Below, piece after piece: positions 39,827 to 50,364 of a stretch of DNA of 64,000 nucleotides. The position numbers and the translations under genes are program-made. The notes beneath the pieces are model-generated. The model searched no databases. It was not told the DNA's origin and saw only the letters and a list, made by a program, of their open reading frames with translations. How positions within the stretch are numbered: position 1 is the stretch's first letter; every line of letters begins with the position of its first letter. This stretch comes from Mesostigma viride. Lineage: Eukaryota; Streptophyta; Mesostigmatophyceae; Mesostigmatales; Mesostigmataceae. Location: the NCBI GenBank assembly GCA_009746045.1, contig RPFO01000715.1, positions 2,501 through 66,500 of the forward strand. Reading direction: 5' to 3'.

Positions 39827-39895
39827 TGGTCGATACGTGGTACCTCTTCACCTAATGATATTCCTATTGGTTAATAAAAATACCCATTTACCCGG
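39827..39895 (+). repeat. Flanking repeat copied inverted into the copia 5' LTR
   Basis: This 69-bp host segment, TGGTCGATACGTGGTACC to TTTACCCGG, is exactly the reverse complement of 46,429-46,497. A diverged relative lies beyond the other end of the retrotransposon (46,994-47,075) in inverted orientation, so it may be one end of an older TIR-type element. Confidence 0.8.
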
Positions 39896-39951
39896 AAATC
39901 GGTCACGCTTGTTGCGCCGCGCCCACGGACTTGGGCCAGCGCCTCTGTGCA

Positions 39952-39956
39952 AATTT
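39952..39956 (+). repeat. Target-site duplication of the copia element (left copy)
   Basis: AATTT directly before the LTR. The same five bases follow the other LTR at 46,906-46,910. Confidence 0.9.
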
Positions 39957-40388
39957 TGTTAGGAGTGAGAAAACAATGTTTGCCACAAAGTTTTACTTTA
40001 TTTCACTCAGATAAAAATAAGTCTCAGTCGGCAGCTGGCCGGCTGCTAGTTCCACCACAGGAGTGTGTGAGGTGTGAGGTACTAAGAGGGCAAACAAGGT
40101 GCGTAGCTTCGCCTTTTAAACAATTCCAGGCTCAGCTACTGGGTAGCAGTTATGATCTACCTACAACGTGGCCACACCAAACCGGTTCTTTTCTGACTGT
40201 GTGGCAGTTACAATCATAACGTGATCTCAAGCCAACCATTCACAACCAAAGTTCAAGGTCAGTCACAGAATGACTGGGTCACTTATGGAACAGAACTTAA
40301 ACATGCGGCACATGCCCGTTCATGTAGTCCAGAGCTAGCACTAAACTATAAGTACTAGTTTCAGGCAGGTGTGTCGATACTTCTGACA
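39957..40388 (-). repeat. 3' LTR of the copia element (432 bp)
   Basis: The + strand starts TGTTAGGAGTGAG and ends CGATACTTCTGACA; in element sense it begins TGTCAG and ends CTAACA. Confidence 0.95.
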
Positions 40389-40397
40389 CCCCCCTTA
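40389..40397 (-). other. Polypurine tract of the copia element
   Basis: TAAGGGGGG in element sense, directly adjoining the 3' LTR, the expected place for plus-strand priming. Confidence 0.8.
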
Positions 40398-40529
40398 CTC
40401 GGCACACAGGCCGGAAAACAAACTCAAGCAAGCCAGAACAAATGTTCACTAAAAGAACTGTAGTATGGGACCAGTGTCACAGGCTAGCAAGTGTGTCCTT
40501 ATGTTGTCTCATCACTAATTGCCAGTAAC

Positions 40530-41146
40530 TCAAATACCCAACAACTTGTGTCTGAGCTCCACAAAACGTGGCTCAGGTAGTGCCTTGGTGAGCATGTCGG
40601 CGATCATCGCTGCCCCAGGAAGGTGAGACACCTGAACGGTGCCATCCGCGACCTTCGCGCGAATGTAGTGGTACTTGACGTCGATGTGCTTGGTACGCCG
40701 AGGGTGAACAGGGTCTCGTGACAGAGCCACAGCACCAGTGTTGTCGCAAAACACCTGAATTGGCCCTGAGGCCGGGTCACCCAACTCCTTGGTGATGGTG
40801 AGAAGGGGACCACCTGCTGCGTGACACCGCACAGGGCCATGTACTCGGCCTCACAGGTGGACAGGGCTGGAGTGGGCTGCTTGCGACTGGTCCACTCCAC
40901 CGCAGCACCGCGGTACATGACCACGTTGCCAGTGATTGACTTGCGGTCCACAGGATCGTTTGCCCAGTCGGCATCCGAGTAGGCCACCAGCCCCCCCTGC
41001 CCCGAGTAGGACAGACCCAGGTCCTTGGTGTGTACCGCGTACTGAAGCACCCGGCGTGCCAGCCCAAGGTCGCTTACAGTAGGGTTTTTCATATTCTGAG
41101 TCAGCAGGTTGACTGCGAATGCCAGGTCAGGCCGAGTGCATCCCAT
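40530..41146 (-). CDS. Copia RNase H domain (two overlapping frames)
   Basis: This is the C-terminal end of gag-pol, separated from the main pol frame by the shift at 41,207-41,212 and split again at 40,804-40,807. The first part (40,604-41,146) holds YSDADWA and STCEAEYMAL. The second (40,530-40,832) holds VFCDNTGA, KHIDVKYHYIR and the usual copia ending DMLTKALPEPRF. These are the acidic and histidine residues of the Ty1/copia RNase H active site. It would degrade the RNA strand during reverse transcription. Confidence 0.85.
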
Positions 41147-44100
41147 CGCATACAGGAGTGCCCCGGTGATCGCTTGGTAGACGCGAGTGTCGTCCGCGTT
41201 GAGAAGCCCCCCTCACCACGGGGGGTGTTGGGGACGACGGGCGTCTTCACCGCCCGTGGGGAGACCCCAAAGCGCTCAGCGAGGGCCTCCAGATACGGGC
41301 CTTGGTGCAGAAAAACTGTGCGCGCCGGCGGGTCGAGGACCAGGGAGACCCCCAGAAAGAGGGAGGGGGCATCCGTCTCGGTGATCTGGAAGCGCTGGGA
41401 CACCCGTTGGGTCCACTGCGATAGCCACTCCGCCGAGGAGTGGGAGACCAGGAGATCGTCGACATGGACGAAGGCAAAACCACCAACATACAGGAACAGA
41501 CACGTGTCCGTGGTGCTCTGGACAGCGCCAGTCTCATGGATGAGGTAGTCCCGGAGCGTGTGGTGCCAGTTCCGGGGCGCCTGTTTGAGCCCATAGAGGC
41601 TCCGCCGGAGGCGCCAGAGGTACGTTTGGCCAGTGGGGTCGCGCTCCTCAAAGCCCTTGGGGGGAAGGACATACACGTCCTCCTCCAACTCAGCATAGAG
41701 GAACGCGGTGCGGACATCCAGCTGCCGGATGGGGTGGCCAGCAGTGCCAGCACGAGCCAAGCCCAGGCGCACGGTGGCAGCACGGACGGTGGGAGCAAAA
41801 GTCTCACCGAAATCAATGCCCTCGCGCTGTGCAAACCCCTTGCACACAAACCGGGCCTTGCACCGCCCATCAGCTTTCTGGGCGAAGACCCACTTGGTGG
41901 GTAGGAGCTTGGCACCGCGCGGAAGATCACGCATATGCAGAAGCTCGTAAACCTGGTGCTCCTGGAGGCTGGCCAGCTCACTCTCCATGGCCGTGCGCCA
42001 TTCCGGCAAGGCAAGGGCGGCAGCGGGAGAGGAGGGCACGGACGCAGGCTGGCTATGAAAAGCAGCAGCGAAGCACAGGTCAGCGACAAGTGAGTGATGC
42101 GCGTGGATCCGTGCAGCCTTGGTGACAGGTTGATCCGGCCAGGAAGAAAGTGCGTCATCCAATACATCATCGCCCCCGAAACCAGGGGGAGCGGGGGTGT
42201 TACTGCCATGAGAAAGGTCGCCACACAAGGCAGCACCACGGGAACCCCACACGGGGAGGAGACCTGCAGAGGCACCAGGGGACGCCGGAGGAGAATAGCC
42301 GGTGCTGTCAGCCGTGCTCTCCAGGTCAACCGAGGTACTCAAATGCGGCGGAGGCATCCCCGCCCCGGCGTGTTCATATGACGCCGCAGAACGCGAGTGG
42401 CCAGAGGCCTGTCCGCGCAACAGAGGGGCATGCTGTCGAGCATCTGACACGGTGAGGTAAGATGTCGGCGCCGAGGCAGGAGCCGGAGCCGTCGGAGCAT
42501 GGCCGTTCCGCACAAGTGCCTGGATGGCCGCAGCGGCGGCCGGGGGGAGAACGAAACGCTCAGGAGTCCCCCCGATGCTGACATAGCTGTCCTCACGGCC
42601 TGCGGGCAAGGCAGTGGAGGGCGTTGCCGGCCCCCCAGAGTCCTCGGCAGAGGCAGAGGGTAACTGCAAAGGGGCAGGAGTCAGCATGTCGGCGGGAAAG
42701 AGGTCGGCCTCCGCAAAGGGGGCCGCCGGGAGCCACTGCGCAGCCTGCGGGGCCCGGTTGCGCCACGTCTCGTCGAACTGCACGTGCTTGCGCTCGATGA
42801 CACGCCCGCCGCCCGTCGCCTTGTCGGGCACCCATACGAGGTAGGCCGGGGAGTCAAGCTTGTATCCCACGAAGAGGCCATCCTCAGCGCGAGAATCAAA
42901 CTTCTCACGGGCTGCCCCCTCAACCAAGACGTGGGAGGGGCAGCCAAACACACGCATGCCGGATAAATCCGCAGGGCGCCCATACATGAGGAAGTAGGGC
43001 GTTGCGTGCTCCGGGTTGCTGCGGCAGGGCAGCCTGTTGATGATGTAGATGGCGCATGCAAAGGCTAGAGCCCAGAACTCCTTGCCGAGGCCAGCATGCG
43101 CCAGCATGCTCCTGGTCATGCTAACTGCGACGCCCCAGAATCGCTCCGCCACGCCGTTCTGCTCCGGCGTATAGGGGGACGAGAACTCTTGCCGCACGCC
43201 ATACTCGGCGCAGACGGCGCGCCAGTCCTGGCCAGTGAAAACCGCGTCTTGGTCGGAGCGAAGCTCCACAGGCGCCGTGGCCGCGGACGCCCGGAACGGC
43301 TTGATCTCCGTGGCCAGGAAGTGACGCAGGCTCCCAACGGCAGCGTCCTTCGTCTTCAAGAAGTAAACCCAGTGAAAACGAGTGGCTTCATCCGTGATGC
43401 CCAGGACATACCGCCAGTCCCCCAACACGGCAGGGGTCCGCATGGGACCTAGCAGGTCGCAGTGCAGGCGATGGCGAGGGGTCGCGCAGCGTGGCGTCGT
43501 GCTGGGGGGAAAGCTGCTCCGCCGCAAGTGACCGGCAGGGCAGGAAGGACACGTGGGAGCCTTGGGACCGTGGGTCACCATGTTTGAGGCGGGGTCGGCG
43601 GCTAGCCGAGCAATACGATCCGCGCCAGCGTGTCCGAGGCGCAGGTGCCACTGCATCAGGTCCACGGGGGCGGCTGATGTGGCGAGGGCATGGGGCGCCA
43701 CCCCGCGGAGCAAGTAAATGCCGTCACACTCCACGAGGGGGAACGTGCGGGTCCCCAAAGTGAGGCGCAGGTGCTTAAAGTCCACATCATGGCCGGCTTT
43801 AAAGAGCTGGCTCACCGAGAGTAGGCGGGCCTGAAGGCCTGGGACATACAAAGCTGGGCCGAGGTGCACGTCCGGGGTGCCGAGCCGGAGAAGCAGAGGG
43901 CCCCTGCCGCCCGCATGCAGATTGCCGCCCGAGCCGGTGATGCGCAGCCGGAAGGCGGGATCAAATCCATCGCCAAAGTCCGCCCGGTGAGGCGTCATGT
44001 GGTACGTGGCACCCGTGTCAACCACCCACTCCGGGGCACACCTAGCCGAGGCCGTTGCGGCCGTGTGAAGCACAGAAGGAGCGGTGGTTGAGGAACCAGC

Positions 44101-44304
44101 CGTCGAGTCCGAGGAGGTGCTGGGGCGGGGTGCCGAGAGACGACTGCCCGAGCGGGACGGGGAAGGCGCAAGGCCGTGCACTGGACGAAGCGAGGCCTGC
44201 CCGTGAGGCTGCACACCGTCGCGCAGGGAAGCACCTAAAGGGTTGGCGCGCAGGGAAGCACACAAAGGGCCTCGACCCACGTGGAACGCGTACGTCGTCT
44301 CCAA
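41101..44304 (-). CDS. Copia pol polyprotein: protease, integrase, reverse transcriptase
   Basis: A 1,067-codon frame. The aspartic protease motif VVDTGA has its Asp at residue 96. The integrase zinc region has H220 and H224, with C252 and C255. The DDE triad is D283, D351 and E387, with the expected 35 residues between the last two in SSPYTPEQNGVAER. The RT begins near residue 769 with D863 in QLDVRTAFL and the VDD box at 948-950. A CCHC zinc knuckle (CSVCAKPGHDAATC, codons from 44,433) lies in the same frame upstream of the first ATG, showing that gag and pol were one frame. About 250 residues of Pro/Ala/Ser-rich linker separate integrase and RT. Confidence 0.95.
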   Translation of the reverse strand: METTYAFHVGRGPLCASLRANPLGASLRDGVQPHGQASLRPVHGLAPSPSRSGSRLSAPRPSTSSDSTAGSSTTAPSVLHTAATASARCAPEWVVDTGATYHMTPHRADFGDGFDPAFRLRITGSGGNLHAGGRGPLLLRLGTPDVHLGPALYVPGLQARLLSVSQLFKAGHDVDFKHLRLTLGTRTFPLVECDGIYLLRGVAPHALATSAAPVDLMQWHLRLGHAGADRIARLAADPASNMVTHGPKAPTCPSCPAGHLRRSSFPPSTTPRCATPRHRLHCDLLGPMRTPAVLGDWRYVLGITDEATRFHWVYFLKTKDAAVGSLRHFLATEIKPFRASAATAPVELRSDQDAVFTGQDWRAVCAEYGVRQEFSSPYTPEQNGVAERFWGVAVSMTRSMLAHAGLGKEFWALAFACAIYIINRLPCRSNPEHATPYFLMYGRPADLSGMRVFGCPSHVLVEGAAREKFDSRAEDGLFVGYKLDSPAYLVWVPDKATGGGRVIERKHVQFDETWRNRAPQAAQWLPAAPFAEADLFPADMLTPAPLQLPSASAEDSGGPATPSTALPAGREDSYVSIGGTPERFVLPPAAAAAIQALVRNGHAPTAPAPASAPTSYLTVSDARQHAPLLRGQASGHSRSAASYEHAGAGMPPPHLSTSVDLESTADSTGYSPPASPGASAGLLPVWGSRGAALCGDLSHGSNTPAPPGFGGDDVLDDALSSWPDQPVTKAARIHAHHSLVADLCFAAAFHSQPASVPSSPAAALALPEWRTAMESELASLQEHQVYELLHMRDLPRGAKLLPTKWVFAQKADGRCKARFVCKGFAQREGIDFGETFAPTVRAATVRLGLARAGTAGHPIRQLDVRTAFLYAELEEDVYVLPPKGFEERDPTGQTYLWRLRRSLYGLKQAPRNWHHTLRDYLIHETGAVQSTTDTCLFLYVGGFAFVHVDDLLVSHSSAEWLSQWTQRVSQRFQITETDAPSLFLGVSLVLDPPARTVFLHQGPYLEALAERFGVSPRAVKTPVVPNTPRGEGGFSTRTTLASTKRSPGHSCMRWDALGLTWHSQSTC

Positions 44305-44565
44305 GGGAGGCAGGCCTGCGTCGGTGTGATGGGCGTGCCCGGCGCCGTCACCGCGGAGGTGAGCAGGGCGCTGGGCGGGATGGGCAGTCCAGCAGGTGGC
44401 GGCGTCATGTCCAGGCTTGGCGCAGACGGAGCAGGGCGGCCCGCGACCACGCCCGACCCCTGCGCCACCACCGCGACCACCACCGCGCCCGCCGCGCCCC
44501 CCGCTGCTACCGCCATGGCCGTGGCCGTTGCCGTGGCCATTGCCGTGGGCGCGGCCGTTGCCGTG

Positions 44566-44618
<53 letters not shown>

Positions 44619-45344
44619 GCCGTTGCCGTTGCCGTTGCCGCTTCCGGTGCCGTTGCTGTTGCCGTTGCCGTTGCCGCGGGCACCGCCATTCCGTGGGCCA
44701 CGCCCCCGGCCAGGGGTATGGTACGCGTGGTTGGAGGCAGAGCCAGAATCTGCAGGGGACGGGAGGCCACCCGTCAGCAGATCTTCAACTTCCATCAGGC
44801 GCTGCCGCAGGACCGGAACAGTCTCGACCTCGTCAAGACGGAGGGAGATTAGCGCGGGCCGGTACTCGGCGCGCAGACCGCTGAGGACGCTGGCAATGAA
44901 GGCAGCGACTGGGAACGTAATGCCTGCAGCCTGTAGCTTGGCGTACAGCAGTTCCGAGCGGTTCACATACGGCTCCACAGTCTCGCGAGCAGTTTGACGA
45001 AGTTGGGCCATTTGTTTCCACAAGTCCAGACGCATGGACTTGGTGAGCTTGCCATGCTCATAGACCTGGATGAGCTTGGTGATGGCCAGACTGCCCAGGC
45101 GACGATCCAGGGGGAGCGTCTGCATCAAGGCACGCGCAGGCCCATCGACGACGGCCAACAAGGCAACGTAAAGGAGCCGATCCAGTTGCACGTTCTGGAC
45201 AACACCTGCCAGCACTCCAAGGAGGCCAGCATAAAGGGAAACAAGGCCCAAGAAATGGTCCTTAAAAGGGATCCACAGCGTCCAATCTGAGCCGGTAAAA
45301 ACCTTGACCCCACGAACATCCTTCAAAAGCTCCTTGCAAGCCAC
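44235..45344 (-). CDS. Copia gag region
   Basis: Capsid-like sequence of the Ty1/copia gag type: LYVALLAVVDGPARALM, then a helix-rich stretch up to VEDLLTGG. It continues into a Gly/Asn tract coded by a GGCAAC hexamer repeat. A one-base loss at 44,618 throws the frame so that the tract turns into Thr/Ala and misses the zinc knuckle. The N-terminus lies in another frame upstream (start MASGTRSQ at 45,646) because of the G8 run at 45,364-45,371. Confidence 0.8.
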
Positions 45345-45646
45345 AAAGGAGGCTCGGGCGGGGCCCCCCCCGCCGTACCGCGGCTCAAACCACCACCGTC
45401 AACCGCCGGATTCTCACCGTCGGGAGCACCGTGGGCGGCGTCCTCGTCACCACCTGGCGGGTGCAAAGCCAGGGCAGCCAGCCCAGCTGCTGCGTCAAAA
45501 AATACTTCGCCTGGGAGAGCCGAATCGGTAAGAGTTACGGATGATGCAGTCAAAGCGGCCAGACCGGCAGCGTCATCGGCATCAAAATCGTTACTGCCAG
45601 CAGCGCCACCCGCGGAAGCGACCTGGCTGCGAGTGCCGGAAGCCAT
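45323..45646 (-). CDS. Copia gag N-terminal part (separate frame)
   Basis: It starts at the MASGTRSQ methionine and is Ala/Asp-rich. It overlaps the main gag frame by 22 bp; both read the same protein if the G8 run is one base off. Upstream, 45,700-46,356 is the untranslated leader, with no further gene seen. Confidence 0.6.
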   Translation of the reverse strand: MASGTRSQVASAGGAAGSNDFDADDAAGLAALTASSVTLTDSALPGEVFFDAAAGLAALALHPPGGDEDAAHGAPDGENPAVDGGGLSRGTAGGAPPEPPLWLARSF

Positions 45647-46356
45647 TCCAGCAAAAAAACAGCAAAAAACTCCGGAAAAAAAGGTAACGTTCGCCAATAC
45701 ACTACAATACGGTTCGTAGGAGACGCGAAATGAGTGAGAATGTTACCCGAGCGGTAACGAGGATTCGCACCGTTGATTTTAACATATGTTTCTTTTTTTG
45801 CGCCATTTGGCGAGCATCGACTGGAGCCTGAACCTAGCGGGGGGAATCATGCGGGGGAATCTTGCGGGGGAATCTTGCGGGAAAAATTCCGAACGTGAAT
45901 TTCGCGAAGTCCTACTACATTTTGCTTGGGTACACGGTACTACAGTTTCGTCACTGAAAATTTTCTCTAGTTGCGTTGGTGTTTCGTACGTTCCGCTGAA
46001 ATTTTCGTGTTCAGTGACCAGATCACAATTTGATCCGGGCGCAAAATGATTGGCTGTACGGTACGAACCAAAAACGAAATTTTAGTATCTAAGTTCCGCA
46101 GCGCTTGCTGAATTTGCCCCGGAAGCCCGAGGGCACTTTCCCCGCTGAAAAAGGTGTCCGCGGAAGCGTATTGTAGTGTAGATTCCGGCCAGGAATCGAA
46201 CCAAGCACCTTTCGTATCACGCGCCAGACGGGAATCAAACCTCTGCCTACGCTGTCGTCATGCAAATCTCGCCGAAATACACAAATCTAAAGTCAACCGC
46301 GAGCAGAGCCTCGGGAAACGACTTTTACCAGCGGTAAGCAGGTCGAAAGGCGTGCG

Positions 46357-46374
46357 AACCGCACTCCGATGCCA
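46357..46374 (-). other. Primer binding site of the copia element
   Basis: TGGCATCGGAGTGCGGTT in element sense, immediately inside the 5' LTR. It starts TGG, complementary to tRNA CCA ends, and resembles the TGGTATCAGAGC initiator-Met type. Confidence 0.7.
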
Positions 46375-46905
46375 TGTTAGGAGTGAGAAAACAATGTTTG
46401 CCACAAAGTTTTACTTTATTTTTTTTTTCCGGGTAAATGGGTATTTTTATTAACCAATAGGAATATCATTAGGTGAAGAGGTACCACGTATCGACCAGCT
46501 TTACTAGTTTTACTTTATTTCACTCAGATAAAAATAAGTCTCAGTCGGCAGCTGGCCGGCTGCTAGTTCCACCACAGGAGTGTGTGAGGTGTGAGGTACT
46601 AAGAGGGCAAACAAGGTGCGTAGCTTCGCCTTTTAAACAATTCCAGGCTCAGCTACTGGGTAGCAGTTATGATCTACCTACAACGTGGCCACACCAAACC
46701 GGTTCTTTTCTGACTGTGTGGCAGTTACAATCATAACGTGATCTCAAGCCAACCATTCACAACCAAAGTTCAAGGTCAGTCACAGAATGACTGGGTCACT
46801 TATGGAACAGAACTTAAACATGCGGCACATGCCCGTTCATGTAGTCCAGAGCTAGCACTAAACTATAAGTACTAGTTTCAGGCAGGTGTGTCGATACTTC
46901 TGACA
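46375..46905 (-). repeat. 5' LTR of the copia element (531 bp, with 99-bp insertion)
   Basis: Matches the other LTR except for 99 extra bases around 46,420-46,518. The insert is flanked by a repeated TTTTACTTTATT and contains the exact inverted copy of 39,827-39,895. Confidence 0.95.
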
Positions 46906-46910
46906 AATTT

Positions 46911-47654
46911 ATTAGTGCTTCGAGCGCCGCGTTGCGCCGCGTCGCGCCGCGCCTTGCCGCGCCAACTTTGTCACTTTCACCCCGGGTGAAAATTTTCCGG
47001 GTAAATCTTGGGTAAATGGGCGTTTTTTATAAACCAATGCAAGACCAATGGGTGAAAAATCACCGTGTGATGTTTTCAAAAATGCGATTGTTGTGCTTGT
47101 TTGTTCTTGTTTGTACCTTTTGTACCTTTTGTGCCGTATCCAGGTCCGGCGCGGCGCGGAAGTTATGTATCATGCTGGCCTCCCATTACTGCCAGTTTTG
47201 TCTCTCCAAGGACTCGGGCTGCCGCATGCCACAGGCGCAGGCACAGGCTAGGCAAGGGGTCACGTGTTCCGGGCTTCCGGTGCTGTTGTAGGCTGTTGTA
47301 GGGTTAGGCCGGGCAAAAGTGGCATCGTGAACCGAGACAATATTTTATCTTTGCGACCGATATTATAATTAGTTTTGTGGTAGCAAAGAAGGCTCCGCTG
47401 GACAAACACCACATGTATCGAGCCGTCTTGTACATGTATTGAGCCATCTTATCCACAACCATGATGGGTACTTTTCAATACAACTACTGATGAAGACCTT
47501 GGAGTAAAGGCTAGGACATGTCGAACTCGCTGATGATACTCAACCACGATCATTCCCGAGCATTCAGCGAACTCGTCTCCTCTGTGATACCAAACTGAGC
47601 GTGCTGAAGCGCTGGGAATCTGGACACACACTTAAGCCTGCCGTTCGCCAACCA
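46911..47654 (+). other. Intergenic DNA upstream of the DUF1764 gene
   Basis: Contains GC-rich GCGCCGCG-type short repeats (46,923-46,965) and, at 46,994-47,075, a diverged inverted relative of the repeat at 39,827. The promoter of the next gene should lie here; no clear TATA box stands out. Confidence 0.5.
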
Positions 47655-50339
47655 ATGGGGAAATCAGGGAGAGGTGCGAAGGATGACGGGGTGTCTGCCA
47701 AGGGGAAACTCGCTAAGAACGATTCCGTTGCCAACGAACAAAAACCAAGCGAGAAGTTGAAAAGCGACACTGCAGGAAATAAAGGTACATGGAATCATCA
47801 GCACAAAACTACTAGCTATTTACGTGTAATTTACCGCCCTGCATGCGCGTGCCGGCTTCAGCCGTCCGTGGCGCGCCCCATGTAACTGCTTGCCAGTGTT
47901 TGTGCATCTACAATGGACAGCTTCCGTCGACGCTCCCATTGCCTCCCACTGTCTCTGACGTGTCTACATTATCACGAAATGGTTTCTCGTGACCGACTTA
48001 AGACAACTAGCTACCCGTGTCCGGCATGCACACATATAATCCGCACGCATCGCCCTGTGGCCGCCTTTGGAAGGGGCGACCTGACCTGTGCTGGGTAGCC
48101 AATGTCGTGCTACCTGGCTCGCTACTGGGATGGCTTAGGACCAAGTTGGATCCGATGGATCCTGATGCCCCCCACCCAAAAAAAGAGAAGAAGAAAAGGC
48201 CCTATGCCTGCATTGCCATTAGCAGGGGTCACGCCCCGAACAGCACCCCTCAACAGGTCCTTCAGCTGTAACTTTTTCCTCCCTTCTTCCGTTGACCGCA
48301 ACAGAAAATGCCAGCAGCAAGAGGAAGAAGGCGTCCGAGATCGAAGACATCTTCAACGCGGCTAAGCAAAAGAAAGCCAGCGCCCCCCCAGCCGCGGCTG
48401 GGAAGCTGGCGGCGTCGCCATCGGGGCATGGGGACAAGGATGCCAGCAGAAGAGCCAAGGACTCGCCCTGTGGCACGGGTGGCAAGGCCGGAAAAGGGGA
48501 CAAGGCCATGAAGGTGAGGATGGGAAAGCGTCGAGTTGTTTGTGTCTTGTCAACTGTTATACAGTTGCCACTGCCGCTGCCACTGTCTTGTCACGAATCT
48601 GGCCTTTGCCTCTCTTCTCATAGTGCCACCGGCCAACCGGTGGCGTCTTGTCTCGTTTGTCGTTGCGCCACCGGTACGGCCTTGCCACTGCACCCACTAG
48701 TTCCAGAAGCTGTCGCGTTGGAGTGTCTCTCTAACGTCATCGATGTGGCAACCCTGGAGCCCATGGGGGACCATGATGTGGTCAAGAACACGATTCCTGG
48801 TGCGATTGCTGGATGATGCTCCGTGTGCTTGGTGACGTTGACTGGTGGGGGATGGGCATTGGTGTTGTTGTTGGTGGTGGTGTGTGGGTGGGGGGGGGGG
48901 CGCGCACTGCCCACCATGGGTCCATCACAAGGTCTCTTCCAGAGTGCGAGTACACACAAGTTGAAGGGAGACTGTCGCACCGTCTCACAGTGGATGGCTA
49001 GTTCGGGTGGCTAGTTAGGCTGGCTAGTTAGGCTGGCTAGTTAGGGAGTGTGGCTAGTTAGGGGGGGTAGTTAGGCTGGCTAGTTAGGGTGGCTAGTTAG
49101 GGTGGCTAGTTAGGGCTAGGCTTACCACCTCCATCCCTCAGTTGGGATGCTTACGTAAGACATTTCTATTGATTATTGATTATTCTGATCAGTTTGGGCT
49201 CTGGAGGGCGCCTCGGTGGGGTAGCAGTGTACGGCGGTCCTACGTCCCTTGGTTTCCAAGCAGCCGTCGCATTATTATTATTATCATTATTATTATTATT
49301 ATTCCTTCCTCGTGGACTGGCGATGATGGGTTGTCACCGGACCATGCATTGTGTCGGCCTGTACATGTCGGTCATCCTGTTTTACCTTGGCGGGTAAATA
49401 AGAATAAATAAAATCGTGGCGAGGGTAACAGTGGTACATGCACTCACGCCGGGTGCCTCTGCATGTGGCTGACCTCGACGGGGCAAGCCAGGGAAAGGCA
49501 CGATGGATGTTCTGTCATAGGTCAGGCAATGGTGAGCGCCACAATGTGCACTTTCTACGGGACTAGTGGCCTGTTAGTTTTTCGCAAATGTGTCCACACG
49601 ATTGCATGCCGCCACTCATTCACCATGCCCGCCCACACACCTCACCGCTGGGTACTGTATACCACCCCCACATGACCCAACAGGGCGCGAGCGAGCTTGA
49701 TTCCGTGCTCCCCTCAGGCAAAGGTACGGGGCCCACCCTTGCATTCAGATGTTTCATTTGTGAAACATCCGTGGAGCATCTGTAAACTTTCGTTTTTTGC
49801 TCTGCACTCCGTGCCTCCTGATTGACTGCTCCCCTGTCCAACCAGCCCCCGATGCCCAGCCCCTCCCCCCCTTTCATCGCCCCCTCTCTCCCCCCACCCC
49901 ACACCCCGCAACCCCCACCCCCCAGCCCCCGGGACATTTGACATCTTGCTTGTGTTTGTTGGGAAGATTGCGATAGCAGGGATGGCATCGTTGGTGTCGT
50001 TCCCGCCACCATTCTACGCTTCTCAACGTTCATGCGTGCTTGTTCGGATAGGGCGAAGGTTTGGCTCACTGGCGCATTAACAGTTTATATAGCCCTCACC
50101 GTTGACGAAACAGTGACAACTGCTGGCGAGCTTGCCTTTTCAGGGGGCGTGACTGCAGTAGTCTCTGTTGACGCACGCTTTCTTTCTGTTTGGCTGACTT
50201 CTGGTGCTGGGCAGATCCCAAGAAGCGGAAGCGCACGGGTGATGGCTGGGCAGTTTATACAGAGGAAGAGCTAGGGTTTGGCAAGAAAGATGCAGGAGGC
50301 ACGCCCGATTGCCCGTTTGACTGCAGTTGCTGTTTCTAA
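47655..50339 (+). CDS. DUF1764-family protein, four exons
   Basis: Exons by eye: 47,655-47,784, 48,305-48,513, 49,684-49,723 and 50,215-50,339; all introns are GT-AG and phases 1, 0, 1 join consistently into 167 codons. The product is small and Lys/Ser-rich. It has the family's SEIEDIF motif in exon 2 and its hallmark C-terminus RTGDGWAVYTEEELG then GGTPDCPFDCSCCF in exon 4. DUF1764 proteins are conserved in eukaryotes without an established activity; the basic stretches (KRKK, KKRKR) suggest a nuclear location. The start is the ATG opening MGKSGRGAKDD; an in-frame upstream ATG at 47,601 is possible. Introns hold tandem repeats but no other gene. Confidence 0.85.
49001..49115 (+). repeat. Tandem GGCTAGTTAG-type repeat in intron 2
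   Basis: About ten imperfect units of GGCTAGTTAGG(CT) inside the second intron of the DUF1764 gene. An ATT microsatellite follows at 49,270-49,304. Confidence 0.85.
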
Positions 50340-50364
50340 GGCCAGGTAGTATGTAGTGCCAGGC

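Larger units (their letters stand above)
39957..46905 (-). mobile_element. Ty1/copia LTR retrotransposon, full length
   Basis: LTRs with TG...CA ends, 5-bp AATTT target duplication, primer binding site, polypurine tract and the gag-protease-integrase-RT-RNase H order diagnostic of Ty1/copia. Outside one insertion I see no difference between the LTRs, which implies recent integration. The coding region has four frameshifts, all in low-complexity runs: G8 at 45,364-45,371, a lost base in the GCCGTT repeat at 44,618, six C at 41,207-41,212 and four C at 40,804-40,807. These could be sequencing errors or young mutations. Confidence 0.95.

Noticed and set aside
46185-46260. tRNA gene on the - strand (TGGTTCGATTCC and GGTTTGATTCC motifs)
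   Set aside because: Lies in the copia leader; no A box at the right distance and no acceptor or D stem can be paired.
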